From Pseudophaeomoniella oleicola (taxonomy: Eukaryota > Ascomycota > Eurotiomycetes > Phaeomoniellales > Phaeomoniellaceae), in contig QWDQ01000014.1 in NCBI GenBank assembly GCA_003868215.1, forward strand, positions 372,001-436,000: a stretch of DNA of 64,000 nt. The letters run 5' to 3'. Under the pieces are notes generated by a model. It was not told the origin of the DNA. It was given only the letters and a program-made list of their open reading frames with translations, and did no database searches. The position numbers were made by a program, and so were the translations under genes. Positions 57,201-64,000 of this stretch are shown here, piece after piece. Within the stretch, counting starts at the first letter, position 1. Each line of letters starts with the position of its first letter.

Positions 57201-60172
57201 CACCTCGATCTAACACCATTAAATGGCGATCGTTATGCACACCCGCATCCGTCCCTTTGACGACGGAGCCTTTCCCAACTCGCCACGAACTCGAGAATGA
57301 CTATGTACAGACACCTTATACAATACACCAAGAAACGGACTCCGATCTACGTGAAGTGCCGAAGACAAGGGAGACACTAGTCAGTGAGCTGATTGGCCTT
57401 AGGCTCTCCCATGGTTACCAGCTTGTCGTTGGTCCAGCACTTGCCGATGCTACAGGTATTGAAGTCGCAGATGCTGGACAGCTGTGTGATCTAAGCCGGG
57501 TTGTTCGAGACGGGAATGTGCTGTACATGTCAATGGGAAACACAATTCAGAAACTAGCCTTCAGTGATGGCAAAGATGTGCATGTTACAAAATACGTTCG
57601 CAAAGCGAGCAAGGAGAAAAAGGCAATGCATATTGACTACGCTCCGTCTATCAAGACTGTCCTCTCGCCTACGTACTCGGTACGTCACTTCAGAATCGGC
57701 GGCTACAACGAAGAGTATCCCTGGAGTCATGCCGATGCGTACCTAGCAGGCCACAAGGGATGGCATGCCGACTTGGCCGAGCATCTACGCTTTTGGCGTG
57801 CTCGATTTGTCTTGATACCTGTAGATCCCCCGGCCAATGCGCGACGGGGGATGCAGATCATGGGCCACGATACTGCTGAAGAAATCCATCTTACTGGAAT
57901 CAAGATTCTCAGTCAGATGTGGCAGAAATACAGATATATCCCGGCCCAAGACCGTGTGGTGAAACTAGCGGTGGGGAAAAGGAAGGATCCAAACCCGCTG
58001 GATATCATGTTTCAGACTCGAAACCCTTCGGAGGTTGTCGTTGGTGAACTGGACAAATTATTAGAACTCGAAGAGAATGCCGAGGCTCGCCCGTTGCAAC
58101 TCCTACCAGATTCGGACCTTTTCCAAAGGGACAGGTTTGCACTGCCGGCTCTCGCGCAAGCTATACAAGGAGAGAGAGGTGTTGAGATCGTCACCAGAAG
58201 ATGGCATTTACGCTTGCATTATAACTGTTTTACCGGAACCGACCTTACAACATGGCTCCTCCAGAACTTCAAAGATGTTGAGACGCGCGAAGAAGCTGTT
58301 GACCTGGGGAATAAGTTGATGGACAGAAAATTATTCAATCACGTCGAGCAGCGGCATAACTTCCGCGACGGGAACTACTTCTATCAGATTGCACCTGAGT
58401 ACAGAATGCCCCGAGCGGATATGAAAAGTTCGTGGTTCTCTGGGAAGAAACCAGATCGTTCCGTTCCAGCAACCCCAATGGCCGAGAGTGTGAGCAGAGA
58501 TTCTCCCATGAGTGCGCGTTCTCGTTCAGATTCTTCGGTCAATCTAGAGGCCATGGCGAGAGGCTCCCCATCTGCTCCTCTCACCAAGATCTCAAAACCT
58601 CGGCATTCGATTTCTCTAAGCAAGGTCATGAGGGTGAACGTTGACTTTCGCAGTCGTTCAAATCGTCCTGAGATTATCGATCTGCATTACGATCGCCTTC
58701 ATAATCCGGAGAATTGCTACCATATCGAGTTGAATTGGCTGAATGTTACGTCCAAGCTTGTTGAGGATGCCATTGTTCAGTGGGCTACCACCTCCGAAAA
58801 GTATGGTCTCAAACTAGTAGAGGTCCCTATCGATGAGATTAGCTCGGTCAGCGATCGGGAACCTTTCAGAACTCCCTACAACATCTACCTTAGCCATCCT
58901 CCGCCTGACTTGGAACCGGCACCGACTTATTTCAACGCAACATCTCTGAGTCCACAACATGGCATTCCTGACAGGCATTATTATCAGAAGCAAATCTTGA
59001 AGAAGTTCAATTTTGTTCTCGATTTGGAAGCCGCCTCGAATTTTCCATCCGATGTCGATGTCACATATTCTTGGGGAAAGCTCGATTATAGATACTCCCA
59101 ATTTGTCCATCGGTCTGGGATCCTTCTCTGTCAGATTGCTGACGATGGCCATTTTGTGATCGTGGCGAACCGGCTGTACAATACACGCTCGGCTTACTCA
59201 AAAGATGCCCCAAAGGCAGAAGGGGTGTTCACTCGCCAGGACGCTCAGCATTTTCATCGACGCCCAGCTCCGTCTGCCCATCCTAGTCAGCTTCACACTG
59301 CCACGCTGTCGACGATGGGCCCGGTCGGTCATCCGAGTCCGCAACCCATGCAGAACCCCTTATCTCCCCATCCATCACCTCTCGTTCGGGCAACGTCCGA
59401 TGTCATCGGCGGACGCGACAAACTTACTGCTTCAGCGCGCGAAAGTCACGTCATCATCCCTGAGGATATAAAGGACGAGCTGGAAGCTTTCTGTGCTGAC
59501 CCATCAGTACTAGAGAAGTTCTATGACTCCATCACCCTACCTGGTCAGACCACCGGAGTCTCAAGCACAGGAGGTCGCGGCGCAGATCGTCTTGCAAGTC
59601 TCACACCATCAATCACTGGAGAACGGCCGGATTCAGATGGTGGATTGGAAGCAAGTATCCCCAGCCTAGTCCTTCCAGCGAGTGTCGTAGCAACGCCGAT
59701 GGTATCTCAACAGAGGAAAGCGAGCCTGCAAGATACAAGTCCACCCAATAACTCCAATCCGCATGTCTCCCGACAATACAGCCGTGACCTAGCATCTTCA
59801 CCTTTGGGTCCCAAAGACTCCCTGAACAGATTGCAAGCTGCGACCACGTTCCGCAGCCCCTTCGGCCCTCAAGCCGGTGAACCGGTGTCCATCTCCAGCA
59901 CCAGCCTCAAGCAAACACCTAACCCATCACCTATTCCATCATCGGTAACAGAAGACGCAGCTACTACCGCCGCCGCCTTATCATCCTCACCGCAAGCAGC
60001 AAACCAACAACAGCAAAGGAGAGGATCTCATTTCCCACCTTCGCCTGCAATCAGCGCCATCTCCGCCGCCATAGAAGCAAGTCCCCAACTCTTCGGCAGG
60101 GACAATCCCCATCAACAAAACAGTCCGTTGAGGAAAGACAGCACCTCCACTGCCAATGGGGAGGGAATGTAA
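54224..60172 (+). CDS. iml1: IML1 (DEPDC5-like), SEACIT/GATOR1 subunit
   Basis: A single uninterrupted exon of 1982 residues from ATG 54224. The N-terminal part has SLWVHDENYSKEDVLLDLDF and the DUF3608 (IML1) domain with EYDYHQLVSLGQLH, ISVIVITPGPGVFEVDRELL and NGMGIDLVCLSKMPLHSVP. A long disordered linker (residues about 690-950) follows. VYSY-like FFRIGG and HLRFWRARFVLIP belong to the conserved middle. The DEP domain is near residues 1318-1388 (RWHLRLHYNCFTGTDLTTWL, GNYFYQIA). The C-terminal domain (NCYHIELNWLNVTSKLVED) precedes a Ser/Pro-rich tail. IML1 is the GAP subunit for the Gtr1 GTPase that inhibits TORC1 at the vacuole under amino-acid limitation. Confidence 0.96.
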   Translation: MTSRKPRSSHRRDNSKGSNETIKATINTGTQRHDPFRSSKTCSLWVHDENYSKEDVLLDLDFLGKDVLHEGDLVEVTAASTHPETRDFQIHFDSASKNETTASGILGTIGQDRPSSEGLHSSKHSARAERLKEHYADASRNKGTFIFVAKPVPEDIKSRTAGVQISLKTTIASAFGFRNGDQVTVSLADQQEHTASHVEIVFRDIYLSRADMWRLVLSELCDQTIYKGQKLLFLGTIKATVKTIYAHGTRVASAYFSKSTIPIYRSESARYVLFIQMSREMWNFDSEGTGEILFSRVIDGFLPDLFKRWQSLDAKHLVSIVMFARLEYDYHQLVSLGQLHSAELKQSQFDSGRTKYRDFYRVVVSDMSSGQWTLILNALKKEFRVFLRDISIQETTYLHPPQGNKAEAGAVGKPRIAGRPSLALRGNILEAINIAASQFGRDYIDRDLVRTGISVIVITPGPGVFEVDRELLHLTSENVTNNGMGIDLVCLSKMPLHSVPLFKYRPPRPTNRVHVGMDGLHPEGVTSSRPLPGSLNLPRLGASPSNNMLSSTPKSPSTAWRINHDATNWLYGIPQWIDVSFWSSDATNKEVWDTRRATYLDTKFTKSFVPQVRMYELQMMGVTEAGLANISIPYLSEGPQGLQRLSRHVNPKRNLVLKPSKRHLGALSSSQRSQPAYLDHGESPQSTRKGVKALIVAHNRTNKHKLERMDEYDSHVFEAQRSRRWVESRMKLSKKQKQPDTAAPSQHRPKLVEIPSSSTITVSSQLAHQESAIAPAEEKHRPVKPSAKPVVAPVQRPGGGRIARSISYALRGLGTAPPRATASTSINVENISAAGMTKGDRNSKGFAESVRIKSPDNQRQKAVDRMSVDSERSDNSDTSRTMSQRPQSPSRPISIKRTGRNVGHSHRLSQDVHNSFSTSTTKVDGERDGVAAATHTRESTSHSPDREHLGVLTQHHLRDVSPWIKNVNPSNPKKNDPNATLSFGRWQHVFPRAPRSNTIKWRSLCTPASVPLTTEPFPTRHELENDYVQTPYTIHQETDSDLREVPKTRETLVSELIGLRLSHGYQLVVGPALADATGIEVADAGQLCDLSRVVRDGNVLYMSMGNTIQKLAFSDGKDVHVTKYVRKASKEKKAMHIDYAPSIKTVLSPTYSVRHFRIGGYNEEYPWSHADAYLAGHKGWHADLAEHLRFWRARFVLIPVDPPANARRGMQIMGHDTAEEIHLTGIKILSQMWQKYRYIPAQDRVVKLAVGKRKDPNPLDIMFQTRNPSEVVVGELDKLLELEENAEARPLQLLPDSDLFQRDRFALPALAQAIQGERGVEIVTRRWHLRLHYNCFTGTDLTTWLLQNFKDVETREEAVDLGNKLMDRKLFNHVEQRHNFRDGNYFYQIAPEYRMPRADMKSSWFSGKKPDRSVPATPMAESVSRDSPMSARSRSDSSVNLEAMARGSPSAPLTKISKPRHSISLSKVMRVNVDFRSRSNRPEIIDLHYDRLHNPENCYHIELNWLNVTSKLVEDAIVQWATTSEKYGLKLVEVPIDEISSVSDREPFRTPYNIYLSHPPPDLEPAPTYFNATSLSPQHGIPDRHYYQKQILKKFNFVLDLEAASNFPSDVDVTYSWGKLDYRYSQFVHRSGILLCQIADDGHFVIVANRLYNTRSAYSKDAPKAEGVFTRQDAQHFHRRPAPSAHPSQLHTATLSTMGPVGHPSPQPMQNPLSPHPSPLVRATSDVIGGRDKLTASARESHVIIPEDIKDELEAFCADPSVLEKFYDSITLPGQTTGVSSTGGRGADRLASLTPSITGERPDSDGGLEASIPSLVLPASVVATPMVSQQRKASLQDTSPPNNSNPHVSRQYSRDLASSPLGPKDSLNRLQAATTFRSPFGPQAGEPVSISSTSLKQTPNPSPIPSSVTEDAATTAAALSSSPQAANQQQQRRGSHFPPSPAISAISAAIEASPQLFGRDNPHQQNSPLRKDSTSTANGEGM

Positions 60173-61046
60173 TATATATACATATATCCATGTACCTTTG
60201 AAGTTTTCAACGCGTCTTGAACTTTAAAACCCAAATCTCCTACATTCCCATTATTTTCTCTAGATATATCCCGAAGAAAAAGGAGATATTCCTGTTTCTG
60301 TCTTGTCTTGTCTTGTCTTATCAACGATATCATAACAACAAAGATTTACAGAAAAGAAGATATGTACGCACCTTAATGCCTTTTTTTTTTTCCCCTTTCC
60401 TCATCCAAGGTATGGGGAGGCAGGGACAATGTCGTTAAAGACAACGAAAGATCTTCAGAATAAAATCCGGAAATATCACCAGGGAGGTAACGTGAGAGGG
60501 AGAGGGAGGGAGAGACGCACACAGAGAGAGAGAAATGAATGAGTGTGTATCAATTATTCAATTTCCTTCCTACCTGTGTAGGTGTGTGTCTATGTATCCA
60601 ACCTGCTTACTTACTTACCTACTTACCTAGCCACTTACCACGACTCGGTCAATCAATCCCTTGAAATAACTGATCTATCATATTTTAAACCGCTATGACT
60701 AGGGAGGGCTTGTTGTATTATTATAGGAATTGGGGGAGAAAAAGGATGGATGGATGGCTGGCTGGGGATGGAAATGCTGTTTATTTTTGATGATCTTGTT
60801 TCTTTTTGTTTATTGGAAAAACTAATACCATATATCGGTATATAGATAGATACCTAGGTGCATAGGTAAAACGGACTCCATGGCACCATAACAGGTTGCT
60901 AGCTAACCTGACCAAAAGACAAGGGTCCTTTGCCTTTTTCAGAAGCCTCTGCCTGCCTGACGCGATCTGCCACACTAGCTCGCTAAGCTGCAGCCGCCGA
61001 GTTCTGTTTCAGAAAAAAAGGCCATATGGTAGTAGGGCCATATACA
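60173..61046. other. Convergent intergenic spacer with simple repeats
   Basis: An 874-bp spacer between IML1 and the TBC gene. It includes a TCTTG run near 60300, T-run and GAGA tracts at 60378-60535, CTTAC repeats near 60605-60635 and GGATGGATGGCTGGCT near 60748. It should carry both 3' UTRs. Confidence 0.5.
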
Positions 61047-64000
61047 TCATCTTCCTCCGCCGCCCGTCATTGCTTCGACAGCCTTCGCCCTTCTGGACAG
61101 CACATCTTCTCTCCTGACGACCTTCCTCAATGCTTCGCTCGCTTGTACGAGGCCGTCTATGCTGATGGCGTGGTTCGTCATGTTGTGATTGATATACCCG
61201 TACACGGCAGCTGGGTTGTCGCATGCGAGTAATTGCTGCTCGTTGAGTTTCAGAAGGGCGAGTGCCAGTTGGAAGAGGAATGTCGATCCTGTTCCCGAGG
61301 TTTCGACATCAGTGGGAGGGTTATTGGTTGGATTGGGGTTAGTAGATGTGGATAGGGTGTCTGGCTGAGTGGTGGGAGCGTCGGCGGTACCGGGGGATGT
61401 GGGAGATGCGGAGCTAGTGGAATTAAGGCACAGGACCACGTCCCATACGCGATAAAGCGCTTCGGCAGAGAGACAGTCAGTGAACACACTGAGGAACCAT
61501 TGAAACGTCATCGCTTCGAGCTCGACGCTAAGATTTTCAAGGTGCGTAGAAAGACGTGGCAGGACTTCGGAAACGTATTGGCGTAAGACGATTTGATCTG
61601 CTCTACTGGTCACTAGGCCATGATCGTAGTAATGTGCTGGGAGAATATTCTCGATCATAGCTACTAGAATCCAGAAGGCGTCTTCTGCTGTGGGCATTAT
61701 CAGGAGCAAAGAACCCGCGATCATGTTCATTCCTTGGCAGTAGCCTACGATAGGGTTGCGACGCGCATATGCGAGAAGGACTTCGCGGAGTTTAGTTGTC
61801 CCAGGGCCATGTCGGAAGAAGACATTGTCAGTCAGAGTGCGATGAATGTCGGCCTGTATTTGTGCAGCAACTTCGGCGTCTGTGTCGGATTGATCAACGT
61901 TGGGCGAAGCAGCGACCAGGTCATCGTAGTAACCAGGTATTCGTAGAGCAGATGCTCCCGAACATTCAGACCAAATTTTTGGACGAAGAGAAACTGGGAT
62001 ACCGCCGAGGACAAGGATCTTGAACTCTTTCCATTTTGCCCGCCCGATTTTGCCTTTGTTGCCCAAATTGGTGACACCGACCACTTCTCCATCTAACAAC
62101 GAGGCTTCTGGCATGTTTGTTGTTTTCTTCCCTTTGCTGGCTTGACGATCCAATGCTGCTGCAGCCGCTGCTCCCCTTTCCGCACGGACCTTGCGCAGAA
62201 ACTCGTTCCACTTTACAGTCCGCTCTGCTTGGAGCTTATCATGGAGCTCTGTCAATTGCTCAAGGAGCAACTTGACCGGCTCTTGGTCACTACCCTGAGC
62301 AGGAGTCACCGAGACATCGGGTGTACTATTAGAGCCTGCAAAGATAGGAGTATCTGCAACCGCTGGAGTTTCGGTCGGCTCAGAAATTGCACTCGCTGTC
62401 GGAATTGATCCACGCTGGGTATCAGTGGAGATGGAAGAAGCTCGGCTCCGCCCAGCATTTGGACCACTTGTGCTGTCAGCGACTGTCAAGGTAACGATGG
62501 CACCCGCAGAGGGAGTGTGAGAGAGAAGCTCGGTAGGTCGAGTTGTAATTCGCAAGTAATCCTGCCAACTCTTCGTAGATGGCCCTTCATTCACCTCGCC
62601 GTCAACCGATGTTGGCGTTGCTGGACGCTTCCATGAAGAGAAAATGGAATTAGACACTCTCCGCTCGTGGGTTTTCGACTCGTTATTATCAGCATCCAGA
62701 CTTCGTAGCGACTCTGCAACACTCCTGCGATTCGCCTGCTTCACAGCTAAGGCTGCTTCACGTTGTCGCTTTCTTTGACGTTGGTCATAAATGAAGCCAA
62801 ACCTATCAGTCAGCATGTCACCTTGGGTGAAGTTGTTCATAGTCGGAGGCTTCGTTTCTTCTGGAAGAATCGCATCCAACTCGACAGGGCCGAGATTAGC
62901 CACGCTTCGATCAGACTGAACGATATCCGGGCTGGTCGACAAACTGGTATTTGAGGGATGGGCTCTTTTCAGCTGTGGTGTGCTGCCTTTCGTGAGAGTA
63001 TTCGATTTAGATGATGCAATGCCTGACTGACTGTTGACCTTGTGCAGCGCAGCTAGAGCACTAGAGGAACCAACGCTCGGTCTTTTGAGCACCCCACTAC
63101 TAGACTGATCCAGCGATGACGATCGTGCTCGAGTTCTGGGTTCCTCGTCTCCTTTGGCTGCTTGAGGGTTCCCTGCGAAGAGTTTGACGGTCCAAGAGCT
63201 GATCGAACGTTCAGACTTCTTCGACGCAATGCTTGCGTTGTCGGCTTGCTGTGCTCTCTTGATGGGCTTCTTTATGTTGCCCCCAATGAAGTAGCTGTTC
63301 GACGATGGCTGCGTCTGTGGCGAGAAGAGTTCATCTAGTCCTTTTCGTCGCGCATTACTGGCAGATGAAGCACGCAACTTGGTGATAGCGTCTTGGTCAT
63401 CTGCAGTATCTCCACTGACAATACTGCTTGACCTACTAGTCTTCCGGCTCGTACCCCCACTGCCCCAGAGATAATCTTGCCAGCTCCTTATAGAGCCAGT
63501 TCTCTTTCGAGAAGTCGTCTCTGAAGTACCATCTCGATCATTCCTGATCGGTCTAATAGTCGCTCCAACATCTGAATTTCCAGCTGCGGCTGAATATCCA
63601 TTATCAGCCAAACCGACTTCTTCATGCATTGCTTGATTCATCAAGTCATCTATGCTGTTGGTGATTCCACGTTTTACGCTCTGCCGGCTGGCGTTTGTGT
63701 CTTCCTTCTTTGTGTCAGTGCCTGTAGATTGACCCAGCTGATGAAGCCTTCTTTCTATGTCAAGACTTGACACTTCAACTTCTCGAAGCATCTTTTTGAG
63801 TTCCCGCTCCCTTTCATCCGCTCGGATCCTCAACGCCGAGAGCTCTGCATCTCGATGAGCAAGATCTTGCGCGAATTGACGCACAAGCTTTGCTGCGCCG
63901 GTCTTCGCGATTAGACGCTCTATGTGTTCGTCGTTCGCTAAATGCAGTGCGCCTGGTATGTCCACAGATGATCTAGGAGAATCATCAAATAACGAATTGC
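61047..64000 (-). CDS. TBC-domain Rab GTPase-activating protein, 5' partial
   Basis: The frame is open from the stop at 61047 to the right edge. The first in-frame GTG (63965) is not the start: upstream codons continue (SLFDDSPRSSVDIPGALHLA), so the N-terminus lies outside the window. A coiled coil (residues about 30-80 from 63965) is followed by about 570 disordered Ser/Thr-rich residues with two SWQDYL motifs. The TBC domain begins near LGGIPVSLRPKIWSECSG and carries both catalytic fingers: the Arg in IQADIHRTL and the Gln in GYCQGMN. SVELEAMTFQWFLSVFTDCL is also typical. Such proteins switch off Rab GTPases in vesicle traffic. A Ser/Thr/Pro-rich insertion (61310-61420) splits the end of the domain. 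The target Rab is unknown. Confidence 0.9.
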   Translation of the reverse strand, partial: NSLFDDSPRSSVDIPGALHLANDEHIERLIAKTGAAKLVRQFAQDLAHRDAELSALRIRADERERELKKMLREVEVSSLDIERRLHQLGQSTGTDTKKEDTNASRQSVKRGITNSIDDLMNQAMHEEVGLADNGYSAAAGNSDVGATIRPIRNDRDGTSETTSRKRTGSIRSWQDYLWGSGGTSRKTSRSSSIVSGDTADDQDAITKLRASSASNARRKGLDELFSPQTQPSSNSYFIGGNIKKPIKRAQQADNASIASKKSERSISSWTVKLFAGNPQAAKGDEEPRTRARSSSLDQSSSGVLKRPSVGSSSALAALHKVNSQSGIASSKSNTLTKGSTPQLKRAHPSNTSLSTSPDIVQSDRSVANLGPVELDAILPEETKPPTMNNFTQGDMLTDRFGFIYDQRQRKRQREAALAVKQANRRSVAESLRSLDADNNESKTHERRVSNSIFSSWKRPATPTSVDGEVNEGPSTKSWQDYLRITTRPTELLSHTPSAGAIVTLTVADSTSGPNAGRSRASSISTDTQRGSIPTASAISEPTETPAVADTPIFAGSNSTPDVSVTPAQGSDQEPVKLLLEQLTELHDKLQAERTVKWNEFLRKVRAERGAAAAAALDRQASKGKKTTNMPEASLLDGEVVGVTNLGNKGKIGRAKWKEFKILVLGGIPVSLRPKIWSECSGASALRIPGYYDDLVAASPNVDQSDTDAEVAAQIQADIHRTLTDNVFFRHGPGTTKLREVLLAYARRNPIVGYCQGMNMIAGSLLLIMPTAEDAFWILVAMIENILPAHYYDHGLVTSRADQIVLRQYVSEVLPRLSTHLENLSVELEAMTFQWFLSVFTDCLSAEALYRVWDVVLCLNSTSSASPTSPGTADAPTTQPDTLSTSTNPNPTNNPPTDVETSGTGSTFLFQLALALLKLNEQQLLACDNPAAVYGYINHNMTNHAISIDGLVQASEALRKVVRREDVLSRRAKAVEAMTGGGGR

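Overview
The window is nuclear DNA of a filamentous ascomycete (Pezizomycotina). The evidence is many short GT-AG introns (about 45-115 bp) with CTAAC/CTAAT-like branch sites, compact alternating gene orientation, and families such as HET-C, fungal Med27, a PlsB-type acyltransferase and a MEP/AMT ammonium transporter. I cannot place it below subphylum from sequence alone. I see no rRNA, tRNA, CRISPR array, transposon or virus-like element.

Layout, left to right: YAK1 kinase (5' end cut by the window edge); Med27 (-); a GPHR-family membrane protein (-); a class-I glutamine amidotransferase (+); Hikeshi/OPI10 (-); a DUF4743-Nudix hydrolase (+); RPB8 (-); ELP4 (+); an 83-residue single-pass membrane protein (-); SEN34 (+); POP4 (-); a coiled-coil protein with four 28-residue repeats (+); HET-C (-); SmF (-, four exons); a CZIB/DUF866 zinc protein (-, five exons); an XDJ1-type J-protein (-); mitochondrial GluRS (+); MCM6 (-). 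A gene-poor stretch of about 4.2 kb follows, then a doubtful transcription-factor-like gene (+), an ammonium transporter (-), a PlsB-type GPAT/DHAPAT with a peroxisomal C-terminus (-), LEA1 (+), a hemerythrin-like protein (-), a VCX1/CAX Ca2+/H+ exchanger (+), IML1 (+) and a TBC Rab-GAP (-, 5' end outside the window).

Most genes are housekeeping. Between 11.5 and 27 kb there is a concentration of RNA-related functions: RPB8, ELP4, SEN34, POP4 and SmF. Vacuole or TORC1 and nutrient functions (ammonium transporter, CAX, IML1, TBC GAP) lie to the right. I see no secondary-metabolite cluster and no clear novel multi-gene system.

The most notable points are two probable GC-AG introns; three genes whose first coding exon is only 4-9 nt; an MCB box upstream of MCM6; a palindromic TACTACGTAGTA motif that recurs mostly between genes; the 28-residue coiled-coil repeat; and a duplicated SWQDYL motif in the TBC protein. 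Exon boundaries were worked out by hand from splice signals, reading phase and family resemblance.
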